From: an uncultured Clostridia bacterium
GTDB lineage: Bacteria; Bacillota; Clostridia; TANB77; CAG-508
Reading direction: 5' to 3'
Assembly: GCA_934162365.1 (NCBI GenBank)
Contig: CAKPIK010000002.1
Span: 124,001 to 188,000 of the forward strand
Length of the DNA stretch: 64,000 nucleotides
The notes below the pieces were generated by a model. That model was given only the letters and a program-made list of their open reading frames with translations, was not told the DNA's origin and searched no databases. The position numbers and the translations under genes were made by a program. Shown piece after piece: positions 53,551 through 61,751 of the stretch (its first letter is position 1; each line of letters begins with the position of its first letter).

Positions 53551-54690
53551 ATGAAAAAAATTTTAGTAATTTTTTTTGCACTAATTTCAATAAATGTATC
53601 AATATTGGCAACAGATATGAATGTTTTAGAAAGTCAACAACAATCATTAGGAATATCAGATTTTATATCTACTTCAGAAAAATATACAAATGGAACCTTA
53701 GATGGTATTGACTTAAATGATGTTTTTCAAGATGCAATTACTGGAAGAATAGGCAATACAAATTTTTTTAATAATTTTCTTAACATATTAGGAAGAGAAA
53801 CAAAAACAGCAGTTAGTAATATAGGAATTATAATGATAGTTATAATTATACATAGTATTCTAGTTACAATAAGTGATAGCCTTGGAAATAAAAGCGTATC
53901 ACAAATAGCGTACTTTGCAGAATATATAATTATAATAACCTTAGTATTGAATAACTTTTCGGACATAATAAATATGACAAAAGAATCAATAACAAACTTA
54001 GTCGGTTTTTCAAATTCTCTTATACCGTTGTTATTAACATTAATGCTTACAACTGGAGCAATAGTATCTGCAGGAGTTATAAAACCAGTATTATTGTTAT
54101 TAATAAATTTTATCGGAAATTTTATTATTGATTTTATTTTGCCATTAACAATAATTGGAACAACTTTAGGCATTGTTTCTAAAATATCAAATAAAGTAAG
54201 AATTGATAAAATATCTAAATTTATGAAATCAGCAGGAGTCTGGGTATTAGGAATTATTATGACACTATTTGTTACAGTTTTAAGTTTAGAAGGAAGCATT
54301 ACAGAAACTGTTGATGGAGTAGCAGCTAAAACTACAAAAGCAGCCGTTTCTACTGTAATACCAGTAGTAGGAAAAATACTTGGTGATGCAACAGATGCAG
54401 TAATTGGATGTGCGGGGATATTAAAAAATGCAGTTGGATTTGTTGGCATAATAATTATAATAGGAATATGTGCATTGCCAATTATAAAGTTAGCACTTTT
54501 AAGTTTTACATATTATATTGCATCATGCATTTGTCAACCTGTTGCAGATGAAAAAATAATAGGACTATTAGATTCCATTGGAGATACATTTAAAATATTA
54601 CTTGCAATAATTTTTTGCGTTGCTGTAATGCTAATAGTAGGACTAACGATAGTAATAAAAGTTTCAAATGGAACATTATTATATAGATAA
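53551..54690 (+). CDS. spoIIIAE: stage III sporulation protein AE
   Basis: A 379-residue polytopic protein with an N-terminal signal-like helix (about 3-18) and six to seven further helices. It has the conserved GFSNSLIPLLLTLMLTTGA (about 151-169), EGSITETVDGVAAKTTKAA, VIPVVGKILGDATDAVIG and the final helices. AAGGAG lies before ATG 53551, 14 nt after spoIIIAD. The largest membrane component of the SpoIIIA complex. Confidence 0.96.
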   Translation: MKKILVIFFALISINVSILATDMNVLESQQQSLGISDFISTSEKYTNGTLDGIDLNDVFQDAITGRIGNTNFFNNFLNILGRETKTAVSNIGIIMIVIIIHSILVTISDSLGNKSVSQIAYFAEYIIIITLVLNNFSDIINMTKESITNLVGFSNSLIPLLLTLMLTTGAIVSAGVIKPVLLLLINFIGNFIIDFILPLTIIGTTLGIVSKISNKVRIDKISKFMKSAGVWVLGIIMTLFVTVLSLEGSITETVDGVAAKTTKAAVSTVIPVVGKILGDATDAVIGCAGILKNAVGFVGIIIIIGICALPIIKLALLSFTYYIASCICQPVADEKIIGLLDSIGDTFKILLAIIFCVAVMLIVGLTIVIKVSNGTLLYR

Positions 54691-54708
54691 ACTAAGGAAA
54701 GAATAAAG

Positions 54709-55302
54709 ATGATAAATTGGTTAAGAAGTTGGTCTAATCAAGTAATTGTCGCTGTTATTATTGCAACAATTATAGAAATGATTTTGCCAGAAGGAAACAA
54801 TAAAAAATACATAAAAATGATAATTGGATTATATGTATTATTTACAATAATACAACCAGTTATAACTAAGTTAACTGGAAATGAAATAAACTTGAATGAT
54901 TTTAATTATAATAAATATTTAAAAGACACGGTTCAAGTATCAAGTAGTACAGAACAATTTGAAGATACTAATTCTAAATTAATTAAACAAACATATATAG
55001 ATAGTATAAAGCGTGATATACAACAAAAAATTGAGCAAAAAGGTTTTAAAGTATTAAAATGCGAACTTGATATAACACAAGATGAAAATTTATTAAAAAA
55101 TATAGAGTTAAATTTAGAAAAAAATACAAAAGAAGAAAATACGGATTTAAATAACAAAATACAAATAAATGAAGTTAATATATCTAAAAATACAATTGAT
55201 GAAAAGAAAAAAGATGTGATTTCAGATAAAGATAAACAAGAACTAAAAAAATACTTATCAGAAGAATATAAAATAGATGCAAATAATATAAAAATAAACT
55301 AA
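54709..55302 (+). CDS. spoIIIAF: stage III sporulation protein AF
   Basis: A 197-residue protein with two N-terminal membrane helices (about 9-26 and 37-55, containing IIEMILPEGNNKKYIKMIIG in part: MILPEGNNKKYI) and a charged C-terminal ring-building-motif domain (about 95-197). The N-terminal MLPEG-type motif is diagnostic for SpoIIIAF. AAGGAAAG precedes ATG 54709. Confidence 0.93.
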   Translation: MINWLRSWSNQVIVAVIIATIIEMILPEGNNKKYIKMIIGLYVLFTIIQPVITKLTGNEINLNDFNYNKYLKDTVQVSSSTEQFEDTNSKLIKQTYIDSIKRDIQQKIEQKGFKVLKCELDITQDENLLKNIELNLEKNTKEENTDLNNKIQINEVNISKNTIDEKKKDVISDKDKQELKKYLSEEYKIDANNIKIN

Positions 55303-55315
55303 AGAGGAGGAAGAT

Positions 55316-55895
55316 ATGCTAAGGAAAAAAATTGAAGAATTTTTTAAAGGAAATGGTAATAATAAGAAGAAAACTGAAAATTTAGTTTTTTTTCTAATAA
55401 TTCTTATTGTTACAGTAGTTGCAATAAATATTATATGGAAAGATGATAAAAAAGAAGAAAATACAGTAAGTAATAGTTCAAAAAAATTGGCAGAAACTGT
55501 TGAAAATAGTTATACAGAAGATACATTAGAAAAACGACTCGAAAATATACTATCTAATATATCGGGTGTTGGAAATGTTGATGTTCTTATTACATATAAT
55601 GAAACAGAGGAAATAATTCCTGTATATAATAAAAATGGTAAAAAAAGTACAACTAACGAGACAGATTCTTCTGGTGGAACTAGGGTTGTTGAAGACAGTG
55701 AGACCAGTGAAGAAGTTGTGCTGGAAAACAATAAAATAATTACTCAAAAAACGGTTAGTCCTAAAATAGAAGGAGCAATAATTACTGCTACTGGAGCGAA
55801 TAATTTAAATGTTAAAGCATATATAATACAAGCAGTGGAAGCGGCTACACGGTTTACCTACACATAAGATTCAAGTTTTTGAAAAGAAAAATTAG
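55316..55895 (+). CDS. spoIIIAG: stage III sporulation protein AG, needs +1 frame change at a CGG codon
   Basis: SpoIIIAG forms a large ring in the mother-cell/forespore channel. It has a membrane helix (about 23-41), a linker and a ring-building domain (about 65-190, with LENILSNISGVGNVDVLITY in parts: ILSNISGVGNVDV). In the first frame the protein stops at 55867 with EAATRFTYT. Skipping the C of the in-frame CGG (55850) gives EAATGLPTHKIQVFEKKN and a stop at 55893-55895, the expected family end (GLPxHKIxV), 192 residues in all. The shifted stop also lies at a normal distance, 12 nt, before spoIIIAH. AGAGGAGG precedes ATG 55316. Confidence 0.87.
55850..55852 (+). other. CGG +1 frame-change site in spoIIIAG
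   Basis: Codons GCT ACA CGG TTT ACC TAC ACA TAA. Skipping the C gives ACA GGT TTA CCT ACA CAT AAG, encoding the conserved TGLPTHK. Confidence 0.75.
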
Positions 55896-55907
55896 GGAGG
55901 AAATTTT

Positions 55908-56528
55908 ATGAAATTAATTAAAAAAAATCAATTAACTATATTAGTTTTAGCTTTAATGCTAGTAACAGCAGGATATTTAAATTATAACTCTAGTGTGCAA
56001 ACAGGAACTGAAGTTGCAAGCATTGGAGATGCAACTTTAGTAAGTAGTAATTTATCTAATAGTGTTAATACAGTTCAAAATAATGTTAATGATGAAGCAA
56101 AAAGCAATAACACTGTTCAAAGTTCAGTTTCAACAACAGAAGAAAATATAGTTCAAACAAATTCGGATGTAGCAAATGAAGCAGAAGGATATTTTGAATC
56201 TTCAAGATTAGAAAGAGATGTAATGTATTCACAAATGCTAGAAGGTTATCAAAAAATATTAAATAATGATAATTCAAGCGAAAAGCAAAAAACGGCAGCA
56301 CAAAAAGAAATTGACAATATAAATAAAACTAAAAATAGAATAATGATTTGTGAGAATTTAATAAGAACAAAAGGATTTAATGATGTAGTGATTTTTGTAA
56401 ATGATGACAGTATAAGCGTTGTTGTAAATAAAGAAGAATTAAAAAAAGAGGATACAGCCCAGATTCAAAGTATAGTTGCAAGAGAAATGAATGCTAAAAT
56501 TGACAATATACACATAAGCAATAAGTAA
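55908..56528 (+). CDS. spoIIIAH: stage III sporulation protein AH
   Basis: A 206-residue mother-cell membrane protein that pairs with forespore SpoIIQ (6549-7322). One N-terminal helix (about 9-25, TILVLALMLVTAGYLNY), a long Ser/Asn-rich linker and a C-terminal YscJ/FliF-like ring domain (about 95-204) with CENLIRTKGFNDVVIFVND and ISVVVNKEELK. Last gene of the operon; GGGAGG at 55895-55900 overlaps the frame-changed stop of spoIIIAG. A terminator follows. Confidence 0.95.
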   Translation: MKLIKKNQLTILVLALMLVTAGYLNYNSSVQTGTEVASIGDATLVSSNLSNSVNTVQNNVNDEAKSNNTVQSSVSTTEENIVQTNSDVANEAEGYFESSRLERDVMYSQMLEGYQKILNNDNSSEKQKTAAQKEIDNINKTKNRIMICENLIRTKGFNDVVIFVNDDSISVVVNKEELKKEDTAQIQSIVAREMNAKIDNIHISNK

Positions 56529-56534
56529 AAAAAC

Positions 56535-56566
56535 AGATAATTAGTATTTGCTAATTATCTATTTTT
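56535..56566 (+). terminator. intrinsic terminator of the spoIIIA operon
   Basis: AGATAATTAG, loop TATTTG, CTAATTATCT, then ATTTTT. Confidence 0.87.
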
Positions 56567-56606
56567 ATGTTACGATATAATATATAAAATATAAGGAGAT
56601 TTAAAA

Positions 56607-57005
56607 ATGAAAATATCAACTAGAGGTAGATATGCCTTAAGGGTTATGATTGATTTAGCATTAAATGATAATGGGGATTATATTAGTTTAAAAGATATTG
56701 CACAAAGACAAGAAATATCTAATAAATATTTAGAACAAATTATTTCACTTTTAAATAAAGCAGGTTTTTTAAAAACTGCTAGAGGTAATATGGGTGGATA
56801 TAAATTAAGCAGAGAACCAAAAGAATATATTGTTGGCGATATTTTGAGGGCGACAGAAGGCGAATTATCACCTACGTATTGTTTAACAGAAGAAGGAAAA
56901 TGCTCTAGACAGAAGGGATGCAAAACACATGATTTCTGGAAAGGACTAGATAACGCAATAAAAGAGTATGTTGATAGCAAAACTTTGCAAGATTTGTTGA
57001 AATAA
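56607..57005 (+). CDS. iscR: Rrf2 family iron-sulfur regulator (IscR-like)
   Basis: A 132-residue winged-helix regulator. The N-terminal STRGRYALRVMIDLA, the recognition region ISNKYLEQIISLLNKAGFL and wing RGNMGGYKLSR are typical of Rrf2. Three cysteines at residues 92, 99 and 105 (YCLTEEGKC then SRQKGC) can bind a [2Fe-2S] cluster as in IscR. In many Clostridia it is next to iscS-iscU; here these lie 4.7 kb downstream (61752), and a palindrome over their promoter is a candidate target. AAGGAG precedes ATG 56607. Confidence 0.9.
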   Translation: MKISTRGRYALRVMIDLALNDNGDYISLKDIAQRQEISNKYLEQIISLLNKAGFLKTARGNMGGYKLSREPKEYIVGDILRATEGELSPTYCLTEEGKCSRQKGCKTHDFWKGLDNAIKEYVDSKTLQDLLK

Positions 57006-57054
57006 ATCAATTTATAGATTATAATATTTGTGAAAAAAATAAAGGGATGGAATA

Positions 57055-57913
57055 ATGACAAATTTACTTTTATGTGGAAATAAGAAAGTATTTGATGGAG
57101 CATTAACCGAATTAATATCTATTACAAATAGAACAAAGGAAACAATAAGGTGTTATATTTTTACAATGGATGTATCAAGAATAAATCCAAATTATACAGC
57201 AATTGAAGATGAACAAATTGATTTTTTAAATAAGGTTGTAAAGTCTAAAAATGAAAATAATTCAGTGATAAAAATAGATGTTACAAATTTGTATGAACAG
57301 GAATTTGGACGGTTGTAAAAATGAAAATGCATATTGTACCCCATATACTTTGCTTAGATTATTAGCTGATATGGTGCCTGATATGCCAGACAAGTTATTG
57401 TATTTAGATATAGATATGATGGCAGGAGGAGATATATCTAAACTATATAATATTGATATATCAAACTATGAGTATGCAGCTGTAAAAGAAAAATATGGTT
57501 GTTGGATTATTAGACCTGATTATATTAATGCAGGTATGCTTTTATTAAATATGAAAAAAATAAAAGAAACAAAGCTTTTAGAAAAGGCAAGAATTTTAAT
57601 AAAAAATAAAAAAATGTTATTTGCAGACCAAGATGCAATATTCTGGTCTACAACTAAAAAGAAAATAGTTCCAAGGATATATAATGAACAATCAAAATTT
57701 AATAAAAAAGATACAATAATATGCCATTTTAGTAAAAGACTAATGTTTAGACCATATCCACACACGGAAAATATTAAACAATGGCAAATTAAAGAAGTAC
57801 ACGATGTACTAAAATGTTATGCATTTGATAGTGACTTAGAAGAATATTTAAAGTGGAAAGAACAATATAAAATCGAAAAAATAAAAGGTGGAAAAAATGA
57901 AACAAAAAAATAA
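57055..57913 (+). CDS. GT8 family glycosyltransferase, needs +1 frame change at a CGG codon
   Basis: A retaining glycosyltransferase of about 285 residues (GT8, lipopolysaccharide-glucosyltransferase type). The first frame gives TNLLLCGNKKVFDGALTELI and ends in IDVTNLYEQEFG. The second continues GCKNENAYCTPYTLLRLLAD, the DxD motif KLLYLDIDMM and YINAGMLLLNMKKIKE. The junction GGA-CGG-TTG-TAA must be read GGA-(C)-GGT-TGT-AAA, which makes EFGGCKNENAY. Without this it stops two codons after the CGG. The 3' end overlaps the next GT8 gene by 17 nt. The acceptor is unknown. Confidence 0.83.
57310..57312 (+). other. CGG +1 frame-change site in the GT8 gene
   Basis: Codons GAA TTT GGA CGG TTG TAA. 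Skipping the C at 57310 gives GGA GGT TGT AAA AAT GAA. The in-frame stop TAA is two codons after the CGG. Confidence 0.75.
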
Positions 57914-58832
57914 AATACCAATTTTCTTTGCGGTAGATGATGAATATATACCATTTTTAGCAGTTGCTTTGCAATCGCTAATAGAAAACTCTAAAAAAGA
58001 AAATTATTACTTAATTAAAATTTTATATACTAATATAACAGAGGAAAATCAAAATAAAATAAAAAAATATGAGACTGAAAATATTAATATTGAATTTGTG
58101 TGCTTGAGCTATTATATAAATAAAGTTAAGGACAAGCTATATACACGTGATTATTATTCTAAAACAACATATTTTAGATTATTTATACCAGACTTGTATC
58201 CTCAATTTGATAAAGTATTGTATTTAGATAGTGATATTGTAATATTATCAGATGTTGCAGATTTATATAATGAAGATATGGAAAGTAATTTATTGGCTGC
58301 TGCTCCAGATGATGTAATCCAAACGATAGAAGTGTTTAGAGAATATGCGGAAAAAGTTGTTGGAGTTGCAACTTATAAAAATTACTTTAATGCTGGAATA
58401 TTGCTAATGAATTTAGATGAACTTAGAAAATTTAAATTTCAAGAAAAATTTTTGTATTTGCTTGAAACTGTAAAATTTTCTGTTGCTCAAGATCAAGATT
58501 ATCTAAATAGATTGTGCAAAGGAAGAGTTAAATTATTAGAAAATACTTGGGATAGAATGCCTATAGGTGGAGATATAATAAATAGAGACGAATTGCATAT
58601 AATACACTATAATTTAGCGTTTAAGCCATGGCATTTTGAAGATATATTGTATAAAGAATATTTTTGGAAATATGCTCAAAAAACAGAGTATTTTGATAAA
58701 ATATTAGAAATAAAAAATAATTATACTGATGAACAAAAATTTAAAGATAGAGAATCAGATAAAAAATTAAGAGAACTTGCACAAAAAGAATGTGACTGTG
58801 TTGGAGATGATAGAAAGTATAGGGGAATATAA
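57897..58832 (+). CDS. GT8 family glycosyltransferase
   Basis: A 311-residue GT8 enzyme: N-terminal IPIFFAVDDEYIPFLAVALQ, a substrate region YSKTTYFRLFIPDLYP, the metal-binding DxD in VLYLDSDIVIL, NAGILLMNLDELRK, and a C-terminal HIIHYNLAFKPWHF that supplies the last metal ligand His. The start is ATG 57897 with AAGGTGG before it. It is a paralogue neighbour of the frame-broken GT8 gene and is followed by two acyltransferase genes with start/stop overlaps, which indicates one operon for a glycolipid or surface glycan. Confidence 0.92.
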   Translation: MKQKNKIPIFFAVDDEYIPFLAVALQSLIENSKKENYYLIKILYTNITEENQNKIKKYETENINIEFVCLSYYINKVKDKLYTRDYYSKTTYFRLFIPDLYPQFDKVLYLDSDIVILSDVADLYNEDMESNLLAAAPDDVIQTIEVFREYAEKVVGVATYKNYFNAGILLMNLDELRKFKFQEKFLYLLETVKFSVAQDQDYLNRLCKGRVKLLENTWDRMPIGGDIINRDELHIIHYNLAFKPWHFEDILYKEYFWKYAQKTEYFDKILEIKNNYTDEQKFKDRESDKKLRELAQKECDCVGDDRKYRGI

Positions 58833-59737
58833 TGAGGGAACAAATAAAAGAAAAAGCACAAGATAGATTAGAAATTTTGGATGAAATTGCAAGATTAGAA
58901 AGAGAAGGAAAATTTGATGTTGACCCAGAGAAAGATCCACCAACTATAATTTTAACACCTGAAAATGTAGATTATTTAAAAATTAAAAGCACAAGTAAAA
59001 TTAAAAGAAGACTAGCTCAAAGAATAGGTGAAAGGTTTTTAGATGAAATATTAAGAACAAATAAGTTAATAATTAAAGATATAAATGGAATTGAAAATCT
59101 TAATAATATTGCAACTGGAGCGATAATAACTTGTAATCATTTTAATCCTTTTGACTCATTTTCAGTAGAAAAAGTTTTCAGAATGACAGGTTTAGATAAG
59201 AAAAAGAAACTATTTAAAGTAATAAGAGAAGGAAATTATACAAATTTTCCAGGATTTTATGGATTCCTATTTAGAAATTGTGATACTTTGCCTTTAAGTT
59301 CTAACACAAAAACAATGATACAATTTATGAAGTCTGTAAAGGTTATATTAGATAGAGGAGATTTTATATTAATATATCCAGAGCAAAGCTTGTGGTGGAA
59401 TTATAAAAAACCAAAGCCATTAAAAAACGGTGCATTTAAAATTGCCGCTAAAAATAAGGTTCCAGTTATTCCAATTTTCATAACAATGCAAGATAGTAAT
59501 ATAATTGGAAGTGATGGCTTCCCAGTACAAGAATATATAATAAATATAAGTAATCCAATTTATCCAGATGAAAATTTGTCTGAAATAGAAAATCAAGAAA
59601 TAATGAAACAAAAAAACTATGAGATTTGGAAAGAAATATATGAAGACTTTTATAAAATACCACTTGAATATACAACTGAAAATAAAGATAAATTAGAGGA
59701 ATTAATATATGGAAAAAGGGCAAGTAATATATTATAA
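58832..59737 (+). CDS. PlsC-type acyltransferase
   Basis: A 301-residue lysophospholipid acyltransferase-like protein. The catalytic HX4D motif is CNHFNPFDSF (about 94-103), the second motif RNCDTLPLS and the third YPEQSLWWNYKKPKPLKNGA. A basic N-terminal helical extension of about 75 residues precedes the domain. It starts within the stop of the GT8 gene (TAATG) and overlaps the next acyltransferase by 29 nt. In this context it may acylate a glycolipid, not plain phosphatidic acid precursors; that is inference. Confidence 0.87.
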   Translation: MREQIKEKAQDRLEILDEIARLEREGKFDVDPEKDPPTIILTPENVDYLKIKSTSKIKRRLAQRIGERFLDEILRTNKLIIKDINGIENLNNIATGAIITCNHFNPFDSFSVEKVFRMTGLDKKKKLFKVIREGNYTNFPGFYGFLFRNCDTLPLSSNTKTMIQFMKSVKVILDRGDFILIYPEQSLWWNYKKPKPLKNGAFKIAAKNKVPVIPIFITMQDSNIIGSDGFPVQEYIINISNPIYPDENLSEIENQEIMKQKNYEIWKEIYEDFYKIPLEYTTENKDKLEELIYGKRASNIL

Positions 59738-60473
59738 AGATGAGGTAAATGAAGAATTTGCACCTTCTAAATTAACACCAAGAATAATAGATAAAAGTTT
59801 TAAGTATGAAAAAAATGCAATATGGGAAGTGTGTTCTACATTATTTCAAAACATTCTTAGTATGCCAATAAAAATTGGCTATGCAAAACTTAAATTTAGA
59901 ATTAAGTTTGTTGGAAAAGAAAAACTAAAAAAACATAAAAATACCGGATATTTCATTTATGCAAATCATACACAGAGTTTTGCAGACACATTTATTCCAA
60001 GTCTTGCAAATTATCCTAAGAGAAATTTCTTAATAGTAAATCCGGTTAATATATCTCTTAAAGGAACAGGAAATATAGTAGAAATGCTGGGTGCAATACC
60101 AGTCCCAAATACAAAAGATGCTGCAAAAGAATTTTTGAAAATCATAAGTAAAAGAATTGAAACTGGTTCATCTGTAACAATATATCCAGAAGCACATATT
60201 TGGCCATATTATACAAAAATAAGACCGTTTAAATCTGTTTCATTTAAATATCCTGTAAAATTAAATAAGCCATCTTTTTGTATAACAAATACATATCAAA
60301 GATATGGAAAAAATAAAATACAAATTGTAACATATATAGATGGACCGTTTATTGCAGACAAAGACTTATCACCTAAGGAAGCACAAGAAAAATTAAGGAA
60401 TGAAATATATAACTGCATGGTAGAAAGAAGTAAAAACAACAATATAGAATATATAAAATATGTCAAGGTATAA
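59709..60473 (+). CDS. second PlsC-like acyltransferase, altered catalytic spacing
   Basis: A 254-residue protein with the PlsC fold: YANHTQSFADTFIPS (about 93-107) stands where the HX4D motif is expected, but the His and Asp are five residues apart. The later motifs IPVPNTKDAAKEF and IYPEAHIWPYYTKIRPFK are clear. It may be active with a shifted geometry or be a partner of the first acyltransferase. GAGGA lies 8 nt before ATG 59709, inside the upstream gene. Last gene of the GT8/acyltransferase cluster. Confidence 0.8.
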   Translation: MEKGQVIYYKDEVNEEFAPSKLTPRIIDKSFKYEKNAIWEVCSTLFQNILSMPIKIGYAKLKFRIKFVGKEKLKKHKNTGYFIYANHTQSFADTFIPSLANYPKRNFLIVNPVNISLKGTGNIVEMLGAIPVPNTKDAAKEFLKIISKRIETGSSVTIYPEAHIWPYYTKIRPFKSVSFKYPVKLNKPSFCITNTYQRYGKNKIQIVTYIDGPFIADKDLSPKEAQEKLRNEIYNCMVERSKNNNIEYIKYVKV

Positions 60474-60546
60474 ATTACCTTGACAAAAAAATAAATTAAA
60501 AATATAATGACATTACAAAAATTAAAAAGATAAACAAAGGAGGAAA

Positions 60547-61611
60547 ATGAAATTGAGAAAACATAAGGGAATAACGCTTGTAGCGTTAATAATTACAATT
60601 GTTATACTACTGATTTTAGCTGTAGTAGCAATTAATGCTATAAAAGGAGATGGAATAATTGCACATGCAAAGAAGGCAAAAACACAATATTCAGAAGCAC
60701 AAAAAAATGAGCAAGATTTATTGTCTAATTATGAATTAATGTTAGCACAAGAGACAGGAAATGCATGGAAACAAGAAAAAACAAAGGTGACAAAAGGTAA
60801 TATAACATTAAATGCAGGAGACACAATAACAAATTTTACAGCAGGAGGAAAAACATGGCAAGTGTTAGGAGCAGAGAATGGAAAATTGCTACTAACAACA
60901 TCAGAAAATGTAAATGATTCATTTGAAGTGAAACCAACTACAGCAGGATGGAGTGAAACAGAAAAAAGATTTGTTGATGCAGAAAAAGCATTAGATGATG
61001 AATGTAAATCAAAAATAACACTAACAGATTTAACTGATGAAATAAAATCGAAAGTAACAGAAGTAAGAAGTATGAAGGTAGAAGATGTAGACAGAGTAAC
61101 AGGATATAATAAAACAACTTATGGAACAGGTGAGATATATCAATATGGAAATAAAGTAACATATAGCATTAATTCAAATGGAAAAGTAGCATATAGTAGT
61201 GCTATAAAAAGTGGTGACGAAACAAAAAACACAAAGTTATATCTACCAAATACATCAACTAATATAACAAGTCCATATACAATAACAAGCACATCTTATT
61301 ATTATTCTGCAGAGACTGATACAGACTTGGCACAAGAAAGCAATGCATATCAGATGTTATTTGGAAGTGATGATCAATTTTATTGGCTTGCTTCTTCTTT
61401 TATTGATGCTGCTGAAGGTTCTGTTGGATTTGGACTATTTAGTGTTGGTATGGGAGGTATAGATATTTTTGATTCTTACTTATGGGAATCTTCTAGCATT
61501 AATAACAACGAATATATTTGGGGCGTACGCCCAGTAGTTTCTCTAAAATCTGATGTTAAATTAACTGAAACATCTGCAGGCAGTGGAGAATGGAATATAT
61601 CAGAAGAATAA
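60547..61611 (+). CDS. prepilin-like protein with C-terminal DUF6273-like domain
   Basis: A 354-residue protein with a type IV pilin-like N terminus KGITLVALIITIVILLILA cut at Gly-Ile; position 5 of the mature form is Ala and not the usual Glu. The rest is a secreted part with FTAGGKTWQVLGAENGKLLL and a C-terminal YWLASSF and YIWGVRPVVSLKSDVKLT, as in many clostridial surface proteins. GGAGG is only 3 nt from ATG 60547, so TTG 60553 (9 nt) may be the true start, giving MRKHKGITLV. No pilus assembly genes are near. Confidence 0.82.
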   Translation: MKLRKHKGITLVALIITIVILLILAVVAINAIKGDGIIAHAKKAKTQYSEAQKNEQDLLSNYELMLAQETGNAWKQEKTKVTKGNITLNAGDTITNFTAGGKTWQVLGAENGKLLLTTSENVNDSFEVKPTTAGWSETEKRFVDAEKALDDECKSKITLTDLTDEIKSKVTEVRSMKVEDVDRVTGYNKTTYGTGEIYQYGNKVTYSINSNGKVAYSSAIKSGDETKNTKLYLPNTSTNITSPYTITSTSYYYSAETDTDLAQESNAYQMLFGSDDQFYWLASSFIDAAEGSVGFGLFSVGMGGIDIFDSYLWESSSINNNEYIWGVRPVVSLKSDVKLTETSAGSGEWNISEE

Positions 61612-61630
61612 ATTTATAAAATAAAGTAAT

Positions 61631-61678
61631 ATGTGTAAATTCTAAAAAGTGAATTTTTAGGGTTTACACATTTTTTTG
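61631..61678 (+). terminator. intrinsic terminator
   Basis: ATGTGTAAATTCTAAAAA pairs with TTTTTAGGGTTTACACAT with few mismatches, followed by TTTTTT. Confidence 0.88.
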
Positions 61679-61684
61679 TGCTAA

Positions 61685-61719
61685 TTCCTATTGACATACT
61701 AGGAAATAAGTTATATAAT
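61685..61719 (+). promoter_or_regulatory. iscS promoter with overlapping palindrome (candidate Rrf2 operator)
   Basis: TTGACA (61691-61696), 17 nt, TATAAT (61714-61719): perfect consensus. TTCCTA (61685-61690) and TAGGAA (61700-61705) form an inverted repeat that encloses the -35, and another TTCCTATTAG follows the -10. Placement fits a repressor, plausibly the Rrf2 protein at 56607. Confidence 0.65.
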
Positions 61720-61751
61720 TCCTATTAGTTTAGTATGAAAAGGAGAGAAAT

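Noticed and set aside
53727..54449. 240-codon open frame antisense to spoIIIAE
   Set aside because: A shadow of a well-identified gene, without a ribosome site or recognisable domains.
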